64,000 nt of DNA from Erythrocercus mccallii (lineage: Eukaryota; Chordata; Aves; Passeriformes; Dicruridae): assembly GCA_013397435.1 (NCBI GenBank), contig VZRG01002390.1:5697-69696 (forward strand). Direction: 5' to 3'. The notes below the pieces were generated by a model. The model saw only the letters and a program-made list of their open reading frames with translations. It did no database searches and had not been told where the DNA came from. The position numbers and the translations under genes were made by a program. Below, in pieces: positions 48,189 to 60,767 of this stretch (its first letter is position 1; the number at the start of each line of letters is the position of its first letter).

Positions 48189-51100
48189 AAAAAACTTTTT
48201 TCAAAATTATATCAGGGAAAAATATATCTGGAAAACCCAGATGAAATTTTTAAAATGGATTAATTAAAATGCATATCCTAGAATAATTGTGTCAATGGGA
48301 AGTCTTTGAATAAATTGTTGGCAAAAGGGGCTTTTGTTGGATAAACTAGCTGAAATTTAACTCTGAGGTCTGATTTTTGACTCTTAGCTTTAAGCACCAT
48401 TAATGATATGATATAATATTTTTTGAGAAAATAGAGTTGCAACTACCTAAATGACAGAGCAAATCAAATATGATACATCTGCCTCTCGTTGTGTGGGTTT
48501 TTCTCAGAACACTCTTCCAAAGCCAGAGTCAGTGCTGATAGCAGCACTCCTTTTTGGTTTATATCTTTTTTTTTTCTTTTTTTCTGTTCATTTTTAACCT
48601 CTGGTGAGTTGTTTGGGGTAGCAAAGCTTAGGGGGAAATGCAGGCTGATGCTTCAGATTTGAAGAATCGCAATGGGGGATGTTTGCCACCCTTCAACGCT
48701 ATTTATACCTCTCATTCTGAACTCAATAACATCATTTTGAGGGTGGATTATAGAGGGTGATGCTCATCTTACTGACTTCCAAATTGAAGACTCAGATGCA
48801 TCATGGACTGGCAGGGGGAGAGACACCTCCTCTTTGGGGCGTGCTGGGGTTCCTCCAACAAATATTGAGGCACAGGACGTGTTCTGCAGGTTCTACATTT
48901 TTGGGTTCTAACTGCAGGCACAGCAGTCCCTGGCAGAACCTAGTTAGAGATCACAACCTCACTAGGCTGGAGTTGAAAAATACACAGTGCTGCTCTCTAT
49001 TTGAATTTTTTGTAGTTCATTTCTGAGGTGACACACAGCTGCTGGAACAAGGCCTCAGATTAGACCCTGTAGGCAGGATCTGCACTAATAAGATGTTGTG
49101 CTATGATTATTTCAAACTCTGCTTTGCCTGTCTCCATCACTTTTGTATTTTTCTGCTGCATGTAAAAGGAAAGCTAGATTTGAAGGTTATATTCACTTAC
49201 CCAAATGTCAAGTTCTGTGTGAACATCTCAGCTGACATTTTTCTCTCTGCTTGGTGAGGAATGATCCAAATGTCTGACAGTAGTGCCACCACCTGCATCC
49301 TACTCGCCATGTTCAGACATGAAAGCTCGATTTGGTCTTTGTCTCAGAGAGCTGATAAAGACCTGAGGTTGGAAAATGTTAACATAATAGCTTGACATTT
49401 TGCTTCTTTGTTCAGCTTGGGTTGAAAGGGACTTCATGTGTTTAATCTAAGGGAAATACGCTGTGTGTGAAATATTTTATGGAGTGATTACTTCCAATTC
49501 TGCCTTTGCTTGCACACACCTCTTTCAGCACAGTACAACCCCCTACCACCAGTAGTTAATGCTTCCAGAATGAGAGAGGTGATTCCATTTCTGTCATACT
49601 CAGAAGTTTCTGGTGTGTATTTGATGTCAGAGTTTCAGAAAGGGCATGAGAGTCAGTAGTGTCTAATTAGACATCTAATTAGCAGGCTGTGACTTTCTCT
49701 ATTTAGCCATGTAAGCTCAAGTCCGATCATTTCTGTTTTATCTGAGGGAATAAAACTGAAATGGGACGCATTTGAGGCAGTGTGCAAAGGAAACTTCTTG
49801 TCTGGGTGCACCAGGTTTCAAATATTATCTCAGGCAGACACCAAGCAATGCCTCCCAGGAATGGTAGCAATGGTGTGAGCTGTGTCAGCTGTTTTACACA
49901 ACAGCTTCTGCTCCCAGGAGATTAAATGGATTTGTGCAGAACTGGAATCCTGCTCTGGAGCTGAGCCAGACCTGCAGGCTCCTGAAAATGAGGGAAGTGT
50001 CTGTGTCTCACTCCAGCTGAAGGAACACCAAGGGTCTCAGGGACTCCCTGGCCTGGGACAGGGCTGCTGCTGGCTGGGAATAGAAACAAAACACAAGGCA
50101 AAAAGCCAGACAGAAAACGACCTTGTCATGTGTTTGTTTTAAAATACCACCAAGCCACCAAGGGCTTTCTCTCTCTCTCTCCCCTACCCTCTCTCTCACT
50201 CCCCCTCCCAGGTTGTGTGAACCCAGCACAGCCAAAATGGGATATTTTGTTTAAATGTGTGTACGGTGAAAAGCTACACCAGGTTAGGAGCCTTGGAGAT
50301 GATGCTTCATATTCCTTCCTTATGAGCAAGACTTTTTGCCAGTTCTTGGTTTAACAAAAATTGCAAAGTTCCTTAAGTTGAGGGATTTTTTCCTCCCATT
50401 TTTCCAATTTTCTTATTTTTATTTTTCCAGGTTGACTTAATCTTGTGTTAAGGTATTTTACACAAACTGTTGAAAAAGTCTGGAAAAGTTAGAGGCTGTT
50501 AAATAGAAATAAACCAAATTTTATTGGGTCAGACCCTGCTAACAAACACCTAGATATTTTAACCAGGCAAAGGAAGCCACTGGCACCAACTCAAGTTTTC
50601 AGAACCTTCTCTTTACATTAGAAATATTATCAATTATATATGATCCAAAGTCTTACTGAAGAAGAAAAGGATGTTAAAATTGTTTTGGAAGAAACTTATC
50701 CCTGATGCTGTTGCACAACAGATGACAGGAAGAATTGATCCTCAGGAATCTATTTTAGAGCTCTCTTTGGGAGAAAATTGAGTGAGAGTCTGCTGTTAAA
50801 ATGAAAATATTTAAAAAACCATAAAATGTCCACAGAAGAACTTTAGCATTTCTCCTATTAACTTCAAAAACTTGTAAATAGGCAACACTTGGAACAAATT
50901 CTGATGCTGAATTGAAGATAAGAGTGTGGACAAATAAATTTTAAATGTTGATTTTTTGAAACAGAAAATGTGAAAGAAAACTTTCTGAGCCTTTTTTCCC
51001 CCTCCATTTGTGAGACTCACAAGGGAAATTATGTGATCCAAAGTGTAAGATGAGATGCATTGTTGGGATATCAGTCAGAGGATATTCAAATCACGACTTT

Positions 51101-51894
51101 CACAAAATGGGTAGGTAAGCAACATCTTTTGACGTGATGATATTTTGCTGTTTAAAGCCTGCTTGTACATAATGATATACTCAGTTCACATGACTGACAA
51201 TGGTTATTTCCTTCCTTTAAAATCTAAGCAAATAATGTGACAAGAAAGCAATGAAACTAATTCATACTTTCTGTCACTGATCATGAAAAACAGGCTGCAA
51301 ATATGTAAAGTGTTCAGACAAGTAATATCTGATGATTCAACTGAGATTTTTTTACAGTTTTCATGGACTATATTGCTGGAATTAACTGTGCTTCTATTCA
51401 GAAATTACCCACATATGATTCCACTTTTTACTCTTTGATTTCTTCAGTTAATGTTTAAAAGCTATGTAACTGGAGCTTTAGATTTTGGAAATACTCACTG
51501 TAGAAGTTCCTTTGATTCTCCTTCTGTTTGGTAGTCCTTTTTCTTTCTATATTTGTTGTCCAAGTTGTTCAGTTTGAACTTTTACATTGCATCTGTTAAT
51601 TTTAGTAAATTGCGAATGTCAGTGACTGAAAGCCAAGAGACTTAGGGATTAGCAGCTGAATCATTGGTGTTTAGTGCCGTGCTGAGGTCCTGTGACATCC
51701 AAAACTTCAGTGAGGGTCTGGCAGGTGTGATGCAGGAATTGAGGACACCCAAGCCAGTCTGGATCACCAACAAGAGGCCAGGCAGAGGACATTAGGGTAT
51801 CTGTAATGGCAACAAGCAGGTGAATTTAAAGAATTAAATCCAGCCCCAACATCTTACTGAAAGGAAAATGGGACTGCAGATTCTCACTCCATGA
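48189..51894. other. Unique non-coding DNA
   Basis: AT-rich with a CT-rich simple tract at about 50167-50211. No gene or transposon recognised. Confidence 0.55.
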
Positions 51895-53015
51895 ATTCAT
51901 AGAATTTTTGGGGGGGGAAGCGACCTTAAAGCCCATCCAGTCTCACCCTGCCATGGGCAGGGACACCTCCCACTATCCAAGGGTGCTCCAAGCCCCAATG
52001 TCCAACCTGCCCTTGGACACTGCCAGGGATCCAGGGGCAGCCACAGCTGCTCTGGGCACCCTGGGCCAGGGCCTGCCCACCCTCCCAGGGAACAATTCCT
52101 GCCCAAGATCCCATCTAACCCTGCTCTCTGGCACTGGGAGCCATTCCCTGTGTCCTGGCCCTCCAGCCCTTGGCAATTGTCTCTCTCCATCTTTCCTGCA
52201 GCTCCCTCAGGCCCTGCAAGGCCACACTGAGGTCACCAAAAAGCTTCTCCTCTCCAGGTGAACAATCCCAGCTCTCTCAGCCTTTCCTCCCAGCAGAGCT
52301 GCTCCATCCCTCTGCTCATCCTGGTGCCTCCTCTGGGCTCTCTCCAGCAGCTCCAGGTCCTTGCTGTGCTGGCCCAGGGCTGGGGCAGCTCTGCAGATGG
52401 GGTCTCACCTGAGGGGGCAGAGGGCCAGTGTCACAGCTCAGCTGGCCTGGAGCTGGACAAGTAAATCTGGCCATAACAGAAAATCCAGCTTGGCTAAGCC
52501 TAGTTTGTTCTAGAACAAGTCCCTGGGTAAGCAGTGATAGGATGGATTTGAAGTCACACAGGAGACCTAAGCCATTCCCATTCAACCCTGAATGCAGACA
52601 TATCACTGGTCAGGGAGCTGGGTGGTGCAGAAATCCCAACCAATCAGTTGTCTGAGGCCAGGAATTTTGAATCCCCTGTAAAAGGAGGCAGCCATAATAA
52701 ACTTTTGCTGTTTGTCTCATGATCATCAGTGACTTGAGTCGTGAATCTGTCTCCAACCCATGACCGCACGTAACAGGGCAGAATCCCCCTCCCCTGCTGC
52801 CCACACTGGGTCTCAGACCAGGGCAGGGGGGTTTGGGGTCCCAGCACCCACAGATGGGGCAGGGCCAGCTGCGCCCCACAGCTCCCCCAGGGCCTTCTCC
52901 CAGGGCTGCTCCAGCTGCTCAGCCCCTGCCTGTATGGATCCTGGGGGCTGCCCTGACCAAGGTGCAGCACCTTTGCACTGGGCTGAGCAACTTGCTGCCC
53001 TGCATGGTATCTTGA
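51895..53015 (-). mobile_element. CR1 LINE (minus), split by an LTR
   Basis: The longest minus-strand CR1 here. It starts at the degraded 3' terminus (TTCATAGAATTTTTGG) and runs through the whole 3' UTR and the end of ORF2 to GGGGTCTCACCTGAGG (52428). It resumes after the LTR at GGGCAGAATCCCCCTCCCC (52776) and continues through CCTGTATGGATCCTGG and GGTGCAGCACCTTTGCACT. Removing the LTR rejoins a colinear CR1 of about 770 bp. It is 5'-truncated near 53015. Reading frames are broken. Confidence 0.85.
52429..52775 (+). mobile_element. Solo LTR inside CR1
   Basis: A 347-bp LTR starting TGTCACAGC and ending CGCACGTAACA, with a polyA signal AATAAA near 52697. The CR1 flanks are GGGCCAG on the left (52422-52428) and GGGCAG on the right (52776-52781), a 6-bp duplication with one extra C. 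It is the same family as 10792-11094. It is solo and postdates the CR1. Confidence 0.85.
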
Positions 53016-56000
53016 GCCAGAGAGAACAATTCCAGCTCTGCTTAAGAAGTTAAACTATTGAGAATATAAATCTGAGGCAAGTCCCATTTTTATTGCAAAT
53101 CCCTTCTTTTGCTGGATAATTTCAACATGTTTCTATAAAGAGTAATTCACATCTCCATTGTTCTTCAGAGTTTTTGTCTTAAGGATGTCTGGGCTTCTTT
53201 CCTGTATATTTTCTGCAACTTTCTGTTTATAAACCCCTTGTTTTGGGCTTGAACTGCAGGCTTGGGTCACCTGTGCTCTGCTGAGAGTAGAGCCACCAGG
53301 AGTTAATTAGGATGAGCTTCTGTGGGATGAGTCTAAGGGATGCATAGTTAAAACTTTTGTGACATAAGCAATGGAGCAGCACAATTCCTGTGGTATGAGC
53401 AGCCCTTTTTGTACTTATGCTGCTTCTTGATTAGATAGCTTCATTTTCCCAACTAAATCTTAACCCTCCTGACTGTTTTGTGTAGCCACATGCATGATTC
53501 CATCTGAAATGTGCTTTTCTGTCTTTCAGTCAGACAGTCAGAACACCATTAGAACCATGCCACAGCCAGGTTAAGGAAGTTACTCTCTAATCCACCAAAA
53601 TGCTTTAACCCCCTGGATGAAGTAAGAACTAAATGCATTTTCAACCATTTAACAGTGATCCATATCTGGAGAGGGAGTGACTAAAAGGAGGAAAGACACC
53701 TTCCTAAGAGCTCTGGAGTTTGCTCCCTGTTGAGCTGAGCTGCTGTTGCAATGAGGGGATTTTTGGAGATCCCTATCATTCCACAGGCATGGCAGGACAT
53801 GGTCCTCCCCAGTTAATTCAGTACTTAATCAAGTACTTCCCTTGTTTCCAAAGGAATGGAGGTAACTTCTGCTATTTGGGTTTATTATCATGATTACAGA
53901 TTATTATTTATATACAGAAAGGATATTTTATATGAAATAAAGTTATTTAATGTCAACCTAAAACAATTTGCCTGCATCTTATTACAAGTGCTTTGTTCTG
54001 GGCTTATTTTACATACAATTTCTTTGTCAAAATGAGAAAAAAAGTTTTCATTCTGGAGAACTGTTCTGACAACTTACTGAATTAAATAAAACTGGAATCT
54101 ACAGTACATAAACTAAATGTTTTAAATGGATCTATTTTATTTGCTGACATGTGACACTGCCAATGTGTTTGCTTTGTTAATGGGATTTCTGTATTCTGTT
54201 ATACAATATCAAGCCTGGTACTGATTTTCCAAAGGATCTCTGAGTATCAAACCAAGTTTCGATTGATTTTGAATTGTTGCTGTGATAAAAGAGAGATGTT
54301 ATTCAGTATTTTCTTCATGGAAGCAGATACCTGTCACTATTTTTCACTGCAATCATCCTTGAAAAATTGCTTTGCTCCTTGTTCTATCTAATCTGTCTAT
54401 AATTAAAATTCCATAATGTGTAGGAAACCAAAATACCTTTGCTAACAGCTGGATAGTGTGTACCTAAATTTCTGCCATCTGGTCCTACAGTCTTGGCTAA
54501 CACAGGGGGCTGAACTTATCACAAAGTCAATATTTAATAGAAATACAAATCAGGAGGGCTGGTGAGCAGAAGAGCAGAGGGAAAGATTAAATATATATAG
54601 TAAGAAGATGGACTGTTACAGTTAATTCTTCACCTAAAACACTTTCTCAGTGTGTCTTTATACATTAGTTGGATCGCAGTTCAGTACCTCAAACAAGAAG
54701 CTGAACTATTTAAATATGCTAATGGATTCAAATGTTAATCAATACCCTATCTTTGCCCTCTGCCCTCTCTGCCCTCGTCAGTGAAAATGTGCCTGGACCC
54801 CTACTCTGACATCCCACCTCTGCTTCCAGCTGGCCCTGCTGTTCCTGTTGCCTGGATACAAGTGGAACATGTGGAGGAATGCTCCTGAGCTGCTGTGGGA
54901 TGGCCATTTTATCACAGCAATTTATCCATGGATTAGCTAGGAAAATGGCTCAGCCTTTTGTGCAGATACCCAGTGGAGGCAGAGCTCAGCTGGGGTGCTC
55001 CCACAAGAGGCCTTGCTCTCCTCTTCTTTCACACCAGTGAGATGATGCTTTCCTGCCAATGCCAGCAATCTACTGGAAAGGATTATCCAACTCCCGGGAA
55101 TGTTAAACTCGAAGTGGATTTTTCATATTGCTCGTAGATTCCTTTAGGGTATCTGACCACCCTCATCCCGAATCTGCATTTTCTTCCAAATTCCCTTTAA
55201 CAACCAGAAATGAGGAACAACCAAGATGGAAAGGAACTGTTGCAACAGAAAAGCTTGGACCAGGTTATTTCCTCTTGCTTTCCCAAACAAAGACTGTATT
55301 GAAGTCCATGTTGAGGGGCCAACAGGGATCTCACAGGCTCTCACTCTCTTCATTGCCCATACTAGCACAATTTCCCAATTTAATCCTTTGGGGAATGGTC
55401 AGATCTTCTTGTGCTTCAAGGAAAGTGACCCAGAACCTGTGTAATCAAAATTATCAGTGAGGGTGTTTATTTTCTGAAATTTCCCTAATCTATGAGAATT
55501 GCAACCATTTATTGTCACTTTGAGAGCAGGATGATCAGAAAACTTTTAAAGCAGGGTGTTCCTGAAGTTCTTCTAGCTGAAAGGAAATGCCGGTTTTCAT
55601 TGCTAGTGAGGAGTGAGTCCATTCTGGTTCCTTCTCTCTACTGTTTGGCACTTCCCAGAATAGAAGAAAAAATTATCTACCAAAAATAAGAAGAACTAGT
55701 GATCAAAGGTGACAAAAAAGTTGTGTTTTCCGTATTTTATTCCACATGCATTCAGGACCTTGGATCGTAACAAAGTTATTATCTTGGCAGCTGATAAAAG
55801 GCGTGTTTTTTAGACATATGAGTGGTAAGAAGCCCATCCCTAAGTAGCAAAATACAAATTTACCTGGTTCTTGTATTTAATCTTTGAAAGGCTTTACAAA
55901 AACTGAGTTTTTCCAGTGTGATTTTCATATAAGGAGCAGTTGCGCCTATTTGTTTCTCTGGAACAATGTAACAGTTTAAAAACACAAGTAGTAAAAAATG

Positions 56001-57447
56001 CATATTATGTGTTTTAAAAGCTGCCACTGACTCGTGTGAGAAGTTCAGTTCTTATTCCATAAATAGCAGTGCTATTTAAAATAAGTTGGACAATAGAAGG
56101 CTTTCTCATGGAAACTCATTACACCACAGTCTGTTAAAAAATCATGTTTTGCCTTGTAGTGTTTTCTCCTAATTCTCAAAGCCAGGAGGACCACACAGTC
56201 ATAGGCTGGCTTTGTATGATTATGCAGAAAGACTATTTAAGCATTAGGAACTTTAATTATGCAGAAGCTTTACTGAAGGATTTTAAATAAAAGATTTGTG
56301 CACATCATATTGTAATGAGCAAAATAAATATATTTCTAGCACTTTTATGAAATATTGCTGTGCTGAGGACAGGCCGATTTAATCAATAACAATCAATATT
56401 TGGGATTTTTTATTCTTCAGATACCAAAATTTTTAAATCTCTGCTAGCTCTGTGTAACTTTCCAGAATTTCTTAGAAAGTCTGTGTGGTGTTTCCCTCAC
56501 TGCCTAAGGAACCCTGACTACAGGAGGAGTGTTGATGCAGGTAAGTGGCCACATCTGTTTCAGTCTGGTTCTCCATCACCTGCAGCCCATGGTGAGGTGC
56601 CAGATGTTCTGCTCAGCTGGGTAAGACCTGCTTGTTAGCAGCTCAAAAACATTTGGAAGAGCAAAAAGATACAAAAAAAAAAAAAAAAAAAGCCACTTGA
56701 ATCTCACTTCTGGAAAAGTCTCAGAAAAACTTATAAATTCCACAGGAGTGTTTTCAGTTGCCTTTCCTAGAATTTAAAAAGGCCATTTAAAATGGCTTCT
56801 TAGCTGGACTCGAAGCCAAGGCAACAGTTATGATATTCAGAGTCCCAGCTGTTATGAAAGGGGTCAAAATCTGACAAAAAAAAAAGTGCTGCTTATTTTA
56901 ATTTTTGGGGTCACAATAAAGATATGATTGCAATAGGCAACAATTTAGAAACCAATGATGCAAGGCTCTAGGGGTGAAGAGAAGGCCACCTTGAAACACC
57001 CCACAGTTCACATCACAGTCCCTCTTAAGCCCCTGTCCCTTGGAATTTAAATGTAAGTAACATGTATGTGCTTCAATCCTAATTCATCAGTTTATTAATT
57101 ATTTGATTGTTATTTAAATGTTGCTGCATGTCACTTTGTGAAATGCATTGGGTGTCATTAAACTGAAGTTCAGTGTGAAATTCTCTGTCTGTGGTCTGGG
57201 TGGAAAAAAACATTTACTTTTAGTAAGATTTTCAGGTTTAATCATAGCTACTAAATGGTGTGAATTTCAATATGTGCTCTTGCCTTTTGCATATGGACAT
57301 TTGAAATTTAGATCTATGTATTATGAGGAATGATTGATCCACAGTTGTCCAGCATTCTGAGCAAAATTAATGAGCTAACAATCAACATTTATTTAAAAAT
57401 TTTATCTCATACATTCTAAAAAGAGACCAAGAGCATATGACATATGA
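53016..57447. other. Unique non-coding DNA
   Basis: AT-rich, with a 19-base A run at 56673-56691. Open frames to 110 codons (55128-55460) lack family similarity. No element recognised. Confidence 0.55.
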
Positions 57448-57452
57448 CATGG

Positions 57453-58098
57453 TGTCTTGGTTTAGGGCAAATTTGGGAGGAAACCTCCAAAGGGGTTCCT
57501 CTGGAAAGCAAAACCCAAACGGCCCCTTCCCCCTGCCAGTCCGGGGAAGTAACTTCCTCAGAGAAAAGTGGAAAAAGCTATTTATTTAACAAAGATACCT
57601 ACAGGTAAAAAGAATGAATAATATGAAACAATAAAATGAATAATGAAACAATAAAACCTCTTGCTCCTCTGAAGAGAGATGGCAAACTGAGAAAGTCCTT
57701 GCCGTGGGTGTAGCTCAGTGCTCTCAGTCCCGCCAGAGGTTCAGGCCTGGGGGGGCCGCAGGTGCGAGCCCTTGGTGCTCCTCTGGGTTTTCAGTCCACA
57801 GCAGATTTAAAGTCTCAAGAAAAGGAAGAAAAAACCAGTCCAGGGTTTCTTCTCTGCCTCAGCTAGCTAAACTAATTAAAAGCAAAGGAGATCTCCACTG
57901 CTGTCCATGTCGCCAGGAACACACAGTCTGGAGCGAGAAGAATGTCGGGGGAGTCAGGCCATTCTCTCAAAACAAACTCCGCGCTTCTTCTTTCCCTGAT
58001 TCACGCTCAGAATCAGTCTTAAAGGTACAGGACTCAGCATACAGCACTAACAGAACAGACGACTGGGGATACAGGCATCATAAAGTCACCCTACAACA
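57453..58098. mobile_element. ERVL-like LTR with perfect 5-bp duplication
   Basis: A 646-bp LTR starting TGTCTTGGTTTAGGGC and ending CACCCTACAACA. It is flanked by CATGG on both sides (57448-57452 and 58099-58103). The 5-bp duplication and TGTCTTGGTT start resemble the copy A/B family at 8.0 and 31.0 kb, but the body (GGAGGAAACCTCCAAAGGGG) differs. It lies in the leader of the minus-strand provirus at 58104-59455, so it inserted later. Orientation is not certain; a minus-strand AATAAA near 57583 favours minus. Confidence 0.8.
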
Positions 58099-58103
58099 CA
58101 TGG

Positions 58104-58199
58104 TGAGGCAGTTTCAGGTTGAAACCAGGCGGAAACACTAATTTAGTGTAGTGGTTTAAGTTTGCCAGTTTTTCGTTTCCTGGCCAATGCACCAAATAA
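58104..58199 (-). other. Primer-binding site and proviral leader (minus)
   Basis: On the minus strand, five bases after the LTR end, comes TGGTGCATTGGCCAGGAA (58194 down to 58177). This is 17 of 18 identical to the primer site complementary to the 3' end of tRNA-Gly (GCC). Leader follows with CGCCTGGTTTCAACCTGAAACTG, homologous to the leader at 44489-44537. The leader is cut by the LTR insertion at 58098. No viral coding remains. Confidence 0.75.
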
Positions 58200-59455
58200 T
58201 GTGGTGGGTTGAGCACCCACTAGAAATATTTATTCTTTCTGCTGCAAGGATTAGGAGAAGAGCAAAGCAGGCTCACACTCTAAAGTGTATAAAGAAAGCT
58301 TTATTAACAAAACTACAAGAAAAAAATAGAATCAGAATAAAACCTTCAGAACAGTTCTCCTCCCCCCACAACCTTCTTTTCTTTCCCATTGACAACATAC
58401 GAAGACAAAACCTGGGATCTAGGTCAGTTGACTACCTCTAAAATAGTCTTTCATCAGTTCTCCTAGGGAGATGAGTCTCTTTTGCCATGTTACGGAGACT
58501 TCACAAGAAAACAGTTCTCTTGTGTCTTCAATTCTAACAAATAGCAGCTGCCTGGAAACCTGCATTCATGAAGTCCCTCCCATCTCATGCAGCCTTCCAC
58601 TGCTGCTTTCATGGGCCATGTCAAACTTATAAGGTACTATTTTAAGGATGAGCTGTTCAAAGCAAAGGTTCTCTTCATCTATCTCTGAGATCATTTTCAT
58701 CTCTGCAAACAGAGCTCTTCTTCCCTGGAGGCAAATGGTCTTCATCACTCATCTTCCTCTCCGTTCAAGCTTCTCATGCAATCACAGCTACTTCAACATT
58801 TACTTGGTTTAGCACAAATGCCTTTGCTCATATCTGAAATTTGAACACTTCGTCTCCCCATATTGTTTTCATGAATTAAAGGGATATTCTGGTATATCAC
58901 AGTCCATCACCATGGCCTTGCAAAAGGATTTCAGCCTAAGACTAACACATCTTCTCATTCTTCTCTCATCTGGAACTTAACTCCTTCTTTTATTGACCTT
59001 AGTGTCTTCATGTTGTCTCTCTATGTGTCTTCACTCTGTCCTTTTCTCTCACTTGAGAAGATAAGTGCTTTATAAGTTTCATCTGTGCAATAAAAGAGTT
59101 AGTATCTTGCCCAGGGCCTGTAGATGGTCAGGATGGTCAGTAGTGGCCAAAGCAGTCATGATGATGGATTTCAGGCCACGCTGCAGGCTGGGCCAGGATC
59201 TCAGGGGCCCAGCCAGAGCAGCCACAGCTACTCTGCCCACATGGCTGGTTTCAGGCCCGTACTGCATTTAATTCCAGCAGTGGGTTGGCTTGACTGCACC
59301 GGGGGAGAAGGAACCAGCCCAGCAGCAGGATGTTAACAGCCACTGGGGCTCGGCCAGGACGGGGCCCTGTCGGGCTCCCTGGGATGGAGCCCTGTGAGCT
59401 CCCAGGGATGGGGCCTAGCCACTTAGCAGGGCCTGCCTGGCCCGGCACAGCCACA
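58200..59455 (-). mobile_element. Proviral 5' LTR (minus)
   Basis: A 1256-bp LTR. On the minus strand it starts TGTGGCTGTGCCGGGCC at 59455 and ends CTCAACCCACCACA at 58200, giving TGTGG/CCACA inverted termini. The polyA signal is in TTGTTAATAAAGC (about 58290-58302). It is homologous throughout to 43185-44441. It abuts the broken CR1 at 59456 exactly, so the provirus inserted into the CR1 endonuclease coding. The matching left half of the provirus and the CR1 5' part are missing, implying a later deletion. Confidence 0.8.
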
Positions 59456-59490
59456 TGGAGGAGGCCATGGTGCCGCAGCGGATCTATGAT

Positions 59491-59520
59491 GTAGTCGCTA
59501 TCACAGTAGTCGCTATCACA
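59491..59520 (+). repeat. 15-bp in-frame tandem duplication
   Basis: GTAGTCGCTATCACA occurs twice in a row (59491-59505, 59506-59520) in the endonuclease coding. It adds five residues (VVAIT repeated) directly before the TETWW motif without shifting the frame. Confidence 0.95.
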
Positions 59521-60767
59521 GAAACATGGTGGGACAACTCACATACCTGGAGCACTGCGCTGGATGGCTACAAGCGCTTCAGAAGAGACAGGAAAGGAAG
59601 AAGAGGAGGAGGGGTGGTGCTTTGTATTAGGAAGACTCTTGATACCATAGATGTTATGACTAGTGATGATGAAGTTGAATACTTATGGGTAAGAATTAAG
59701 GGGAAGGCCAATAAGGCTGATATCCTATTGGGAGTCTGTTATCATCCACCCAACCAGGAAGAAGAGGTGGACAATCTATTTATAAGCAGCTGGAGAATGT
59801 TTCAGGAGCATCAGCTCTTGTTCTTGTGGGTGACTTTAACCTACCAGACATCTGCTGGGAATTTAATACAGCAGAAAAGAGGCAGTCCAGGAAGCTCTTA
59901 GGACAAGAAGTCCAGGAAGTATTGGGGACAACTTCTTGTTGCAGCTGGTGAGTGAGCCCACCAGAGGTGGGACTATGTTGGACCTGTTGTTTACAAATAG
60001 AGATGGGCTGGTAGGACATGTGGTAGTTGGAGGCTACTTGGGGCATAGTGATCATGAAATTGTAGCGTTCTCAATATTTGGTGAAGTTAAGAGGAGCATC
60101 AACAAGACTTTTATATTGGACTTTTGGAGGGCAGACTTTGACCTATTCAGGAGGCTTGTCTAGAGAGTTCCTTGGGAAGTAGACTTTAAAAACAGAGAAG
60201 TCCAAGAAAGGTGGGCATACTTCAAAGCAGAGATCTTGAGAGCACAGGAACCGACTGTCCCTGTGAACTGAAATATGAGTCAACAAGGCAAACGTCCAGC
60301 CTGGATGGGTAACAAGATTTTGAAGGAACTTAGGAATAAAAAAGGGATGTATCATCTCTGGAAGGAGGGTCAGGTCTCTCAGGAAGCATTTAGGGGGCGT
60401 TGCTAGGGAATGTAGGAAGAAAATTAGGGAGGCCAAAGATCAATTCGAACTTAATTTGGTGACTTCTGTAAAGGATAATAAAAAATCTTTTTACAAATAT
60501 GTTAATTGTAAAAGGAAGGATAAAACAAACCTTTGTTATTTATTGGATGCAGGAAGGAACTTAGTAACTGCAGATGAGGAGAAGGCAGAAGTGCTTAACA
60601 CCTTTTTTGCTTCAGTCTTTAATGGAAAGATGGCTTGTCTTCAGGATATTTGTCATACTGGGTTGGTGGATGGTGAACAGGGAACAGAATGTTCCTCCTG
60701 TTATCCAGCAGGAGGCAGTCAGAGAAATGTTGAGCTGCTTGAATGTCCATAAATCAATGGGCCCAGA

